From Saccharopolyspora hirsuta (GTDB lineage: Bacteria > Actinomycetota > Actinomycetes > Mycobacteriales > Pseudonocardiaceae), in assembly GCF_008630535.1 (NCBI RefSeq), contig NZ_VWPH01000001.1:310001-374000 (forward strand): a DNA stretch of 64,000 nt, written 5' to 3'. The notes below the pieces were generated by a model. The model saw nothing but the letters and a program-made list of their open reading frames with translations, was not told the DNA's origin and made no database searches. Position numbers and translations under genes: made by a program. Every line of letters begins with the position of its first letter. Positions within the stretch are counted from its first letter, which is position 1. Of the stretch, positions 8,565 through 16,430 are shown piece after piece.

Positions 8565-9329
8565 TCACTGAGCGGTGAAGCCGCCGTCGACGGACAGGTT
8601 GGCCCCGGTGATGAAGCTGGCCTCGTCGCTGAGCAGGAACGCCGCGAACGCGGCGACCTCCTCGGGCTTGGAGACCCGGCCGACCGGGTGCAGCCCGGCG
8701 ATCTGCGCCTCGCCCTCCGGCGTCGCGCCCATGCTGGTGCGGAACGCCGGGGTGTCCACCGCGCCAGGGGCGATGGCGTTGACGCGGATGCCCCGGGCGG
8801 CGTTCTCCAGCGCGACCGCCTTGGTCAGGCCGACGACACCGTGCTTGGCCGCCACGTAGGGCGAAACGCTGCCCATGCCGACCACGCCCAGGTTCGAGGC
8901 GTTGTTGAGGATCGCCCCGCCGCCCGAGGCGAGGATCGCCGGAACCTGGTGCTTCAGACCGAAGTAGACGCTGCTCAGGTTCAGCTCGATCTCGCCGTGC
9001 CACCCGTCGGCGGCGATGTCCTGCACCGCGCCGAAGGCGCTCACCGCACCCGCGTTGTTGAACGCGCCGTCGAGTCGCCCGAACTCGTCCACCGCCGCGC
9101 GGACCAGCGCCGCGACCTCGCTCTCCACCGTCACGTCGGTGGGCACGAACAGCGCCCGGCCGCCCGCCGCGCGGATGTCGGCCGCCAGCTCCTCGCCGAC
9201 GTCCTCGCTGCGGGCCGCCAGGACCACCGCCGCACCTTCGGCGGCCAACCGCCGGCTGGTGGCCTCGCCGATGCCGGAGGTCGCACCGGTGACCAGGACC
9301 ACTTTGGACTCGAAACGCGCCGTGTTCAT
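8565..9329 (-). CDS. SDR family NAD(P)-dependent oxidoreductase
   Basis: Classical short-chain dehydrogenase/reductase, 254 aa. Cofactor motif TGATSGIGE (residues 14-22), structural NNAG (about 90-93), and catalytic Ser (NNASNLG) plus YVAAK are all present. The ATG has GAGGAAGAG directly upstream. It is 93 bp downstream of the IclR gene on the same strand and so may be cotranscribed with it. Given the uronate dehydrogenase-like enzyme and the lyase-like proteins nearby, one attractive but unproven role is reduction of a 4-deoxy-5-keto-uronate released by polyuronide lyases. Confidence 0.88.
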   Translation of the reverse strand: MNTARFESKVVLVTGATSGIGEATSRRLAAEGAAVVLAARSEDVGEELAADIRAAGGRALFVPTDVTVESEVAALVRAAVDEFGRLDGAFNNAGAVSAFGAVQDIAADGWHGEIELNLSSVYFGLKHQVPAILASGGGAILNNASNLGVVGMGSVSPYVAAKHGVVGLTKAVALENAARGIRVNAIAPGAVDTPAFRTSMGATPEGEAQIAGLHPVGRVSKPEEVAAFAAFLLSDEASFITGANLSVDGGFTAQ

Positions 9330-9422
9330 CTCTTCCTCGAAGGTTCGTCGTCATCGGACGAACCAATGCTGCTGGCGCTGCAGCTCGGGGGCTGGCGGTA
9401 ATCGGCCATCGCGATCGCGCGG

Positions 9423-10217
9423 TCAGCGGATGCCCTCCCGGCGCAGGCGCTGGGCTAGGTCCGCGGTGACCTTGGTCAGGAGTTCGCCGGTCTTGCGGGC
9501 CTTGGCGTCGGTGGTCTGGTCGATCGGCATCGAGCAGCTGATCGCGTCGGTGCCGGGGATGCGGTAGGGCACCACCGCGGCCACGCAGCGGATGCCGGGC
9601 GTGCCCTCCTCCACCTCGGCCGCGTAGCCGCGCTCGCGGGTGGTGGCGCAGGCCTCGTGGAGCTGTTCCAGCGACACCAGGGTGTTCTCGGTCAGCGCGG
9701 GCAGCGGGTCGGGGAACAGCTCGGCGACCTCCTCGCGGGTCAGCTCGGCCAGCAGCGCCTTGCCGAGCGCCGTCGCGTGCGCGGGCAGCGTGCGGCCGAT
9801 CTTGGAGGTCAGGTACGTCGAGCGCTGCGACTCGCGGGTCTCCAGGTAGACCACCTGGTTGCCGACCAGCCGCGCGTAGTGCGTGGTGAACCCGGTCTGC
9901 TCGCGCAGCTCCTCCAGGGCCTCGGTGGCGAAGCGGATCGCCGGGTCGCGGTCCAGGTACGCGGTGCCGCAGATCAGCGCCCGCGCGCCCAGCCGGTAGC
10001 GGGTGTTGCTGGAGTCGGCCTCCAGCCAGCCCGCGTCCAGCAGCGTGCGCAGCAGGCCGTGCAGGCTGGAGCGCGGGAAGCCGGTCTTGACGTGCAGGTC
10101 CGACAGCGACAGCCAGGAGGGGTGCGCGGCGAACACCTCGACCAGGTCGATCGCGCGCCGCGCCGACTTCACCCCGGCCGCTTCGGATGCGCTGCCAGCG
10201 GCTGCCGGTCGGGCCAT
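9423..10217 (-). CDS. IclR family transcriptional regulator
   Basis: A 264-aa regulator: N-terminal winged HTH (about residues 14-75; SLSDLHVKTGFPRSSLHGLLRTLLDAGWL) and a C-terminal IclR effector domain (YLETRESQRSTYLTSKIGRTLPAHATALGKALLAELT, then GYAAEVEEGTPGIRCVAAVV). GGAGG lies eight bases before the ATG. An 18-bp inverted-repeat sequence 61 bp upstream (10278-10295) recurs before the symporter gene at 11261-11278, so the protein probably represses itself and the uronate transport operon and is relieved by a pathway acid. Effector unknown. Confidence 0.92.
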   Translation of the reverse strand: MARPAAAGSASEAAGVKSARRAIDLVEVFAAHPSWLSLSDLHVKTGFPRSSLHGLLRTLLDAGWLEADSSNTRYRLGARALICGTAYLDRDPAIRFATEALEELREQTGFTTHYARLVGNQVVYLETRESQRSTYLTSKIGRTLPAHATALGKALLAELTREEVAELFPDPLPALTENTLVSLEQLHEACATTRERGYAAEVEEGTPGIRCVAAVVPYRIPGTDAISCSMPIDQTTDAKARKTGELLTKVTADLAQRLRREGIR

Positions 10218-10277
10218 GTCCAGGTCCTCCTCCGTCGCGACGTCACGCCGTTCACGATCCTAATCAGGCCAACACCG

Positions 10278-10295
10278 CGTTCGCATACATGAACG
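10278..10295. promoter_or_regulatory. Putative IclR operator, copy 1
   Basis: CGTTCGCATACATGAACG. Read on the minus strand it is CGTTCATGTATGCGAACG, matching the site at 11261-11278 at 16 of 18 positions. CGTTC/GAACG arms form an inverted repeat. It lies just upstream of the IclR start, as expected for autoregulation. Confidence 0.6.
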
Positions 10296-10312
10296 ACGTT
10301 CAAGAGGGGCGA

Positions 10313-10365
10313 TTTCGCGCGAAACCGCCACATCGGCCTCGTGCGGACCGGTGGTTTCGCGCGAA
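10313..10365. terminator. Inverted repeat after the uronate dehydrogenase-like gene
   Basis: TTTCGCGCGAAACC at 10313-10326 and GGTTTCGCGCGAA at 10353-10365 pair with each other; each arm is also palindromic around TTCGCGCGAA. It starts eight bases downstream of the minus-strand epimerase-type gene's stop and upstream of the IclR promoter, so it probably ends that transcript before the IclR unit. Confidence 0.55.
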
Positions 10366-10372
10366 GTCGGCG

Positions 10373-11167
10373 TCAGTTCGGCACACCGAGCGGGGTGGTG
10401 GTGAACGGGCCGCCGAGGTAGCGGTGCTGGTCGCCCGGTGGGAGTTCGGCGGCGAACCGCTCCGCGTCGTCCCGCGCCTTGTAGCCCAGCTCCTCGGCCT
10501 CGGCCAGCGAGCAGACCTGGCGGGTGTTGGCCGAGACGCCCCAGATGACCCGGTAGCCCGGCGCGGGGTGCGCCAGGCAGGCCTCGAACAGCCGCGCGCC
10601 GTCGTCCGGGGACAGCCACAGGGACAGGCCGCGCACGTCGGCGGGGCGTTCGAAGCAGAAGCCGATGCGGATGCAGACGACGTCCATGCCGAACCGCGAG
10701 TGGTACAGGCTGCCCAGGGCTTCGACCGCCGCCTTGCTCACGCCGTAGTAGGTGTCCGGGCGGGGCGGTGAGTCGGCGGGCAGCCCGCCGGGGGCGGCGT
10801 CGGCCACCTCGCGGAATCCCGCGGCGTGGTTGCTGGAGGCGAGCACCACGCGGCCGACACCGGCAGCGCGCGCCGCCTCCAGCACGGTCCGCGTGCCGTC
10901 GATGTTCACCGAAAGCGTTTCGGCCCAGCTGTTCTCGCGGCTGTGCCCGCCCAGGTGCAGCACCGCGTCGACGTCCTGGCAGGCCGCCGCCATCACGTCC
11001 GGGTCGGTCAGCGAGCCGCGGACGGTCTCCACCGCCTCGTCCGGTCGCGGCGGGGGGATCGGGGCGATGTCCAGCAGGCGCAGGACCCGGTCGGGGCGGC
11101 GCAGCCGGGGGCGCAGCAGCGTGCCCATGCCGCCCGCCGCGCCGGTGATCAGGATCCGTTGCGTCAC
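10373..11167 (-). CDS. Uronate dehydrogenase-like NAD-dependent epimerase/dehydratase family protein
   Basis: Extended-SDR Rossmann protein, 264 aa. GTG 11167 is chosen because GGGAG lies seven bases upstream; an in-frame GTG at 11191 lacks a site. ITGAAGGMG is the NAD motif (about residues 5-13), VLHLGGHS follows, ASSNHAAGF carries the active-site Ser, and YGVSKAAVE the Tyr/Lys pair. From memory the LHLGG, ASSNH, YGVSK, RIGFCFERP and VIWGVSANT blocks follow bacterial uronate dehydrogenase (Udh), which oxidises galacturonate or glucuronate to aldarolactone. It faces away from the symporter gene. Other sugar epimerase functions remain possible. Confidence 0.75.
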   Translation of the reverse strand: MTQRILITGAAGGMGTLLRPRLRRPDRVLRLLDIAPIPPPRPDEAVETVRGSLTDPDVMAAACQDVDAVLHLGGHSRENSWAETLSVNIDGTRTVLEAARAAGVGRVVLASSNHAAGFREVADAAPGGLPADSPPRPDTYYGVSKAAVEALGSLYHSRFGMDVVCIRIGFCFERPADVRGLSLWLSPDDGARLFEACLAHPAPGYRVIWGVSANTRQVCSLAEAEELGYKARDDAERFAAELPPGDQHRYLGGPFTTTPLGVPN

Positions 11168-11260
11168 CCTGTCGCTCCCTTCGGTTGACACGTGATCTGG
11201 GTCATACTAGCGTTCTGCGGCAGATTTCTCATGAACGAATTTATTCGAAAATCGGGCCAT

Positions 11261-11278
11261 CGTTCAAGTATGTGAACG
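11261..11278. promoter_or_regulatory. Putative IclR operator, copy 2
   Basis: CGTTCAAGTATGTGAACG: 6-base arms CGTTCA/TGAACG separated by 6 bases, 17 bases before the symporter start. A further TGAACGA half-site lies at 11232-11238. It matches the copy upstream of the IclR gene at 16 of 18 positions and would cover the divergent promoters of the symporter and the uronate dehydrogenase-like gene. Confidence 0.6.
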
Positions 11279-11294
11279 ACGAAGGGGTCGGCCG

Positions 11295-12797
11295 GTGCAC
11301 GCTCTCGACTGGGCAACGGTGTGCGGTTACTTCGGGCTGATGCTGGTCATCGGCTGGTGGTCGCACCGCAGGGTCAAGACCGACAAGGACTTCTTCATCG
11401 CCGGCGGCCGGATGCCGTGGTGGCTGGCGGGGATCTCGCACCACATGTCCGGCTACAGCGCGGTGATGTTCGTGGCCTACGCCGGTGTCGCCTACACCGA
11501 CGGCGTCACGGTGTACTTCTGGGGGTTCGCCAGCATCGGCGTCGGGGTGGCGATCGGCGCCTGGCTGTTCGCCGCCCGGTGGAACCGGCTGCGCACCAGG
11601 TTCGGCGTCGCCTCGCCGCTGGAGTTCCTGGCCCGCCGCTACAACGTCCCGGCCCAGCAGGTGCTGGCCTGGAGCGGCTCCTCGCTGAAGGTCTTCGACG
11701 TGGCCTCGAAGTGGTTCGCGGTGGCCGTCCTGCTCGACTCCTTCGCCGGGGTGCCGCTGCTCTGGGGCATCGCGATCACCGGCACCGTCACCCTGCTGTA
11801 CTGCACCGCGGGCGGGCTGTGGGCCGACGCGCTCACCGACTTCGGCCAGTTCGTCATCCAGGCGGCGGCCGGGATAGTGATGATCTGGGCGGTGCTGGAC
11901 GGGCTCGGCGGCATCTCCGGGCTGTGGACGATGTGGGACCGGCTGCCCGCCGGGCACACCTCACCGGTCACCGGCGACTACACCACCGTGTTCCTGCTGG
12001 TGTACGTGCTGGTCAAGACCCTGGAGTACAACGGCGGGATGTGGAACCTGGCGCAGCGCTACATGGCCGCGCCAGGTTCCCGGGAGGCCCGGCGCGGCGC
12101 GCTGCTGTCCTCGGCGCTGTACCTGCTCTGGCCGCTGGTGCTGATGTTCCCGATGTTCGCCGCGCCGCTGTTCGTGCCCGGCCTGGAGGACCCGACCACC
12201 TCCTACGCGGCGATGACCCAGGCGCTGCTGCCGCCGGGCATGATCGGGCTGGTGCTGGCCGGGATGTTCTCCCACACCATGGCGATGGTGGCCTCCGACG
12301 CCAACGCGATCTCGGCGGTGATCACCCGCGACGTGCTGCCGGTGCTGTGGCGCAAGGCGCGGCGCTTCACCGAGATCCAGCGGCTGCGCACCGGGCGCAT
12401 CGCGACGTTCAGCTTCATCGCGCTGAGCATGGCGGTGGCCACCCAGGCGCAGAACCTCGGCGGTGTGCTGTCCATCGTGGTCTCGTGGGTCGCGGCGCTG
12501 ATGGGCCCGATCTCGGTACCGCTGCTGCTGGGCATGCTGCCGTGGTTCCGCCGCTGCGGAGCGCGTGCGGCGATCGTGTCCTGGGCGGGCGGGCTGCTGA
12601 CCTACGGCGTGCTCTACTACGGGCTCGACGCCAGCCAGACCGCCACGGTCGCCACGCCGATCCTGGTCTCCCTGGCGCTCTACATCGGACTGGGGCTGGT
12701 CGCCTCGGAGCGCACCGAGCGGGTCGACGAGATGCTGGCCGAACTCGACCGCACGTCGGGCCCCGCCCCGGCGGCCCGTTCGGCGGCGGGGGACTGA
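11295..12797 (+). CDS. Sodium:solute symporter (SSS/SLC5 family)
   Basis: Polytopic secondary transporter, 500 aa, with about 13 hydrophobic segments. Family hallmarks are DKDFFIAGGRMPWWLAGISHHMSGYSA near the N-terminus (helix 1 and Na+ site region), the helix 4-5 stretch SPLEFLARRYNVPAQQVLAW, and GMFSHTMAMVASDANAISAVITRDVL, which resembles the SSS signature. The GTG is preceded by GAAGGGG. It is the first gene of a two-gene plus-strand unit with the IclR-type operator in its promoter, and probably imports a uronate or unsaturated oligouronide released by the secreted proteins at 14040-16127. Substrate is inferred from context only. Confidence 0.9.
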   Translation: MHALDWATVCGYFGLMLVIGWWSHRRVKTDKDFFIAGGRMPWWLAGISHHMSGYSAVMFVAYAGVAYTDGVTVYFWGFASIGVGVAIGAWLFAARWNRLRTRFGVASPLEFLARRYNVPAQQVLAWSGSSLKVFDVASKWFAVAVLLDSFAGVPLLWGIAITGTVTLLYCTAGGLWADALTDFGQFVIQAAAGIVMIWAVLDGLGGISGLWTMWDRLPAGHTSPVTGDYTTVFLLVYVLVKTLEYNGGMWNLAQRYMAAPGSREARRGALLSSALYLLWPLVLMFPMFAAPLFVPGLEDPTTSYAAMTQALLPPGMIGLVLAGMFSHTMAMVASDANAISAVITRDVLPVLWRKARRFTEIQRLRTGRIATFSFIALSMAVATQAQNLGGVLSIVVSWVAALMGPISVPLLLGMLPWFRRCGARAAIVSWAGGLLTYGVLYYGLDASQTATVATPILVSLALYIGLGLVASERTERVDEMLAELDRTSGPAPAARSAAGD

Positions 12798-12798
12798 C

Positions 12799-13908
12799 GT
12801 GCGGGTCACCGGTTACAGCTACCCGTGGGACGTGGACGCGGAATTCCTGGACCGCGCAACGGATCTCGGCGTCGACGAGGTCGCCGTGGCGGTCGCCTAC
12901 CACAGCGCGCGGGCGGCGACCCCGTGGTCGAAGCGCGGCACCAGCGTCCTGGCCCGGCACGCCGCGCTGTACCGGCCGGTGCGGACCGGGTGGGGAGTGC
13001 TGCGTCCAGCCGCGGCCGACTGGGTGGATTCCCCGGACAGCGCGGGCGATGCGGTCCGGCTGCTGTCCGCAGCGGGCGTCCCGACGGCGGCCTGGCTGGT
13101 GCTGACCCACAACTCGTTGCTGGGCAGCGCTTTTCCGGAGTTCACCGTGCGCAATTGCTTCGGGGAGCACTACCCGTGGGCGCTGTGCCCGGCGCACGAG
13201 GAGGTGCGCGAGTTCGCGGTCCGGTTGACCGCGGAGGCGCTCGCCGACCTTGACGTGCGGACGGTCGTGCTGGAGGCCTGCGGGCAGCTCGGCGTCGTGC
13301 ACCAGCACCAGCACGAGAAGACCGACGCGGTGTGGTCGCCCGCCGCCGCGCGGCTGCTCTCGGTGTGCTGCTGCCCGGCGTGCTCCGCGGGCTGGGCGGA
13401 GGAGGGGATCGATCCGGTCGCGACCAGCGAACTGCTGCGAGCGGAAGTGCGACGGCTGATCAGCGACGACCTGACGGCCGAGGACGACCGGTTGCCCGTC
13501 GATCTCAGAGCTGTGCTGTTGGGCAACCGGCAACGCGCGACCGACCGGCTGCGGCGGGAGGTGTGCGAGCAGATCGGCCCGCAGCGGCGAGTGCTCCTGC
13601 ACGCCAGCGCGGACCCGTGGGCGACGGGAGCCCTCCCGGGGCTCACGCCCTCCGCCGCCGGGGAAGTGGACGGTGTCGTGCTGCCGTGCTGGAAACCCAC
13701 GGGAATCGCCGAGATCGCGCACGCACCGTCCGCAGTGGACATCGGCGCTTACGTCACAGCGGTCGGGCCGGAAGTGCCCGACACGGCGCAGTACGTGCGG
13801 GATCTCCGCGCTGCGGGCGCGGACGAACTGCACCTCTACCACCTCGGCCTGGCCGGACCCGCGCGCTGGCCGCACCTGCGGCGCGCGGTCGAGGAGGCCC
13901 ACCGGTGA
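12799..13908 (+). CDS. Conserved hypothetical protein, TIM-barrel glycosidase-like
   Basis: A 369-aa cytoplasmic protein that starts one base after the symporter stop, so the two are coupled. I do not recognise a named family. Visible features are a start that looks like a barrel strand (YSYPWDVDAEFLDRATDLGVDEVAVA), LCPAHEEVREFAVRLTAEAL, a strand-end acid in TVVLEACG, HQHQHEK, then a cysteine cluster SVCCCPACSAGW. This LCP...E...HHEK...CxCPxC order resembles uncharacterised glycoside-hydrolase-like TIM barrels. It has no signal peptide, so it would act on imported oligosaccharide. Function unknown; a uronide hydrolase or isomerase would fit the setting. Confidence 0.72.
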   Translation: MRVTGYSYPWDVDAEFLDRATDLGVDEVAVAVAYHSARAATPWSKRGTSVLARHAALYRPVRTGWGVLRPAAADWVDSPDSAGDAVRLLSAAGVPTAAWLVLTHNSLLGSAFPEFTVRNCFGEHYPWALCPAHEEVREFAVRLTAEALADLDVRTVVLEACGQLGVVHQHQHEKTDAVWSPAAARLLSVCCCPACSAGWAEEGIDPVATSELLRAEVRRLISDDLTAEDDRLPVDLRAVLLGNRQRATDRLRREVCEQIGPQRRVLLHASADPWATGALPGLTPSAAGEVDGVVLPCWKPTGIAEIAHAPSAVDIGAYVTAVGPEVPDTAQYVRDLRAAGADELHLYHLGLAGPARWPHLRRAVEEAHR

Positions 13909-13939
13909 CTCGCCGACCTCGCCGGGTCGGTGGTGGTGG

Positions 13940-13982
13940 GTCGGGGGCTCGCAACACCTGGCGGCGGGAGCGAGCCCCCGAC
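13940..13982. terminator. Bidirectional stem-loop terminator
   Basis: GTCGGGGGCTCGC (13940-13952) pairs exactly with GCGAGCCCCCGAC (13970-13982) across a 17-base loop. It lies in the 131-bp gap between two convergent genes. Confidence 0.7.
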
Positions 13983-14039
13983 TCCGCAACTCCGAACGAG
14001 TCGCGGGTGCGGAAGGCCTGCCCCCGCACCCGCCTGCGC

Positions 14040-14858
14040 TCAGCTCGACTTCGAAGTGGACACCTGGAAGTCCCGGAACTGCGCGTGCACGTCGCGGCTC
14101 GGGCCCCAGGAGGTGTCGTGGCCGCCGAAGAAGGTGGAGAAGAAGATCCCCGAGAACGGGATGTCGGCGACCTCGTGAATTCCCCGTTCCTCCAGCACTT
14201 TCTGGCCGTCGTACCAGACCGTGATGGTGCCGCTGGTGCGGTCCACCGCCTGCTCCACGGTGTGCCACTGGTCGTCGGCCTGCCAGAGCCACGACCCCAG
14301 GCCGACGTCCTCGCCGTAGCCGTCGCCCATCGACGGGTCGTAGACGTACACCGTGGCCTTCGGCTCGTCGCTTCGGATCCGCCACATGTACCGGGTCGAC
14401 CAGGCGTCGCCGTGCTGGCCACCGCTGGCCTGCCCGGGCGGGCCGCCGTAGAGGCCCGGCAGCTTCCCGCCGCGCTCCCCGAAGTCCCAGTCGGCGGGGA
14501 ACCGCACCTGGTAGCTCAGGTGCAGCACCGGCGCGTCGGCGAGGTCGTCGCGGCCGATCGAGCGGAAGTCGGTGTAGAACTGGCCACCGCCCTCGCTCGG
14601 GCAGTCACCGCAGGAGGGCGCCGAGGAGCCCTTGCCGTAGAGGACGTCGAGCTCCTCGCCCTGCGGTGTCATCCGGTCGAAACCCCAGTCGCCCTCGGCG
14701 ACGAAACCCCACTGCTGCTTCCAGGAATCGTTCGGGAAGTCGGCGAACCCGCCGCGCCACGGCTCGGCGGCGGGGGAGGCCCCGCCCGGCGCCGCGGACA
14801 GCGCCAGCAGCGCCGCCAGCGCGATCCCGGTCAACCCGGTCAATCGTCTCTTCCGCAC
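14040..14858 (-). CDS. Secreted polysaccharide lyase-like protein (PL14/PL20-type jelly roll)
   Basis: Exported 272-aa protein. GTG 14858 is chosen because GAGG stands eight bases upstream and it gives a standard signal peptide (RKRR, then LTGIALAALLALSAAPGGASPAA, cleavage near residue 27). The mature part shows LHLSYQVRFPADWDF then GGKLPGLYGG, a pattern I associate with polysaccharide lyase 14-type domains (alginate or glucuronan lyases), and later WHTVEQAVDRTSGTITVWYDGQKVL. The two Cys in PSCGDCP could form a disulfide. It is divergent from a beta-helix gene and next to uronate uptake genes, which supports polyuronide cleavage outside the cell. Family call is from memory of motifs, not from a search. 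Confidence 0.7.
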   Translation of the reverse strand: MRKRRLTGLTGIALAALLALSAAPGGASPAAEPWRGGFADFPNDSWKQQWGFVAEGDWGFDRMTPQGEELDVLYGKGSSAPSCGDCPSEGGGQFYTDFRSIGRDDLADAPVLHLSYQVRFPADWDFGERGGKLPGLYGGPPGQASGGQHGDAWSTRYMWRIRSDEPKATVYVYDPSMGDGYGEDVGLGSWLWQADDQWHTVEQAVDRTSGTITVWYDGQKVLEERGIHEVADIPFSGIFFSTFFGGHDTSWGPSRDVHAQFRDFQVSTSKSS

Positions 14859-15095
14859 GTCGTACACCTCGCATCGGGTAGTGCTTCGATGTCGACCGGG
14901 CGGCGGAGCGGTCAGCGCCGGGAAGGGTCCCGGCGATCTCCAAGCACACACCAGGAACCGGGGCTCGGTCAACCCTCCACCGCTGCCCGGAGAGGGTTCT
15001 CGTTGACGATTTTTTCCGGATGCGCCAAGGTGATTCCGGCCGGACCTCCGGCCCCGGGTCCTCCGCCGCCGACCCGTCGACTCCGAGGAGGAACG

Positions 15096-16127
15096 ATGTC
15101 GACCACCCGACTGCGGCGGATCGCGGTGCTGACCGCGGGGCTCGCGCTGACCACCGCGGCGACCGCGTTCGCCGCCGAGCGCGCGGTGATCCCGGTCACC
15201 AACGCCGAGGAGCTCGCCCGGGCGCTGGCGCAGGCCCAGCCCGGCGACACCGTCGAACTCGCCCCCGGCAACTACGACGGCACCTTCTTCACCACCGCCA
15301 GCGGCACCGGGTCCGCGCCGATCACGCTTACCGGACCCGCCGACGCGGTGCTGTCCAACACGCAGAACGGCTGCGACCCCAACGTCCCCGACGGCCGCGA
15401 CGTCAGCTACTGCGGCTACGGCCTGCACCTCAACGGCGCCGACCACTGGCGGCTGCAGGGCTTCACCGTGGAGAGGTCCGCGAAGGGCATCGTGCTGGAC
15501 CGCTCCAACCACAACGTCATCGACGGCGTCGAGGTGCGCGAGATCGCCGACGAGGGTGTGCACTTCCGGGCCGCCAGCTCCGACAACGTCATCCAGAACT
15601 CCTACGTGCACAACACCGGCACCGAGCAGCCGCAGTACGGCGAGGGCCTCTACTTCGGGTCGGCGGAGAGCAACTGGGACAAGTACGGCGACACCCCCGG
15701 CCAGCCGGACCGCAGCGACCGCAACAAGGCGCTGGACAACCGCCTCGGCCCGGACGTCCGCGCCGAGCACGTCGACATCAAGGAGGGCACCGCCGACGGC
15801 GAGGTGCTGCGCAACTCCTTCGACGGGCAGGGCATGACCGGCCAGAACTCCGCGGAGAGCTGGGTCAGCGCCAAGGGCAACGGCTACCAGATCTCCGCCA
15901 ACCGCGGGGTGAAGTCCTTCGAGCACGGCTTCAAGGTGATCCAGCGGGTGGACGGCTGGGGCTGCCGCAACGTCTTCCACGACAACCACGCCGACGTGCA
16001 GGCGGCCGGTTACGGCTTCCAGCTGCCGCACGACGAGCGCTGCGGCGCCGAGCGCAACGAGGTCTACCGGGACAACACGGTGGTCAACGCGGGCTCCGGT
16101 TTCTCCGATGTGGAGCCGATCGGGTGA
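15096..16127 (+). CDS. Secreted right-handed parallel beta-helix protein (pectate lyase-like)
   Basis: Exported 343-aa protein. The ATG follows GAGGAGGAA by three bases; a signal peptide (RRIAVLTAGLALTTAATAFA, cleavage about residue 26) is clear. Chain features typical of PL6/PL9 or NosD-type beta helices follow: ALAQAQPGDTVELAPGNYDG, ITLTGPADAVLSN, HWRLQGFTVERSAKGIVLDRSNHNVIDGVEVREIADEGVHFR, and NVIQNSYVHNTG. Cys residues are placed to form loop disulfides. The short adjacent-strand repeats support a polysaccharide-binding or lyase role, matching the divergent lyase-like gene at 14040-14858. Exact polymer unknown. Confidence 0.8.
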   Translation: MSTTRLRRIAVLTAGLALTTAATAFAAERAVIPVTNAEELARALAQAQPGDTVELAPGNYDGTFFTTASGTGSAPITLTGPADAVLSNTQNGCDPNVPDGRDVSYCGYGLHLNGADHWRLQGFTVERSAKGIVLDRSNHNVIDGVEVREIADEGVHFRAASSDNVIQNSYVHNTGTEQPQYGEGLYFGSAESNWDKYGDTPGQPDRSDRNKALDNRLGPDVRAEHVDIKEGTADGEVLRNSFDGQGMTGQNSAESWVSAKGNGYQISANRGVKSFEHGFKVIQRVDGWGCRNVFHDNHADVQAAGYGFQLPHDERCGAERNEVYRDNTVVNAGSGFSDVEPIG

Positions 16128-16430
16128 GCGCCGCTGGGCCGTTCGGGGGTCGTCCGGCGGGCCGTCGGAGTCAGCGCGTGAGTTGTTCAGCACAACTCCG
16201 CGGAAAGGTCAGTTCGGTCACTATCGGATGATCTTAGTTCGATACAGTGCGTTCGCATCGGGGACGAGCGAGCGCGCCGGACGTGCGGGCGCCGAGATCG
16301 GTCGGAGAGGAGCCGGAGCAGCACGCTGATCGAGCAGCGCCTGTCGGCAGCGCGCGGGTCGTTCGCGGCCGCGCGCTGCACTTCGGCGCGGACGGACGGT
16401 TTCCGCACGGGCCAGAACCATTGAGAGTGC
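16128..16430. other. Intergenic region before the conservon
   Basis: No gene is supported here. A short stem-loop, GAGTTGT/ACAACTC with a TCAGC loop (16180-16198), may end the beta-helix transcript. The cvn promoter should lie in the less GC-rich stretch around 16205-16260, but I see no convincing -10/-35 pair. Confidence 0.45.

Noticed and set aside
16180-16198. The GAGTTGT/ACAACTC hairpin as a regulator site for cvnA
   Set aside because: The stem is only 7 bp, lies over 230 bp from cvnA and close to the preceding gene's end, so it is more simply a weak terminator.
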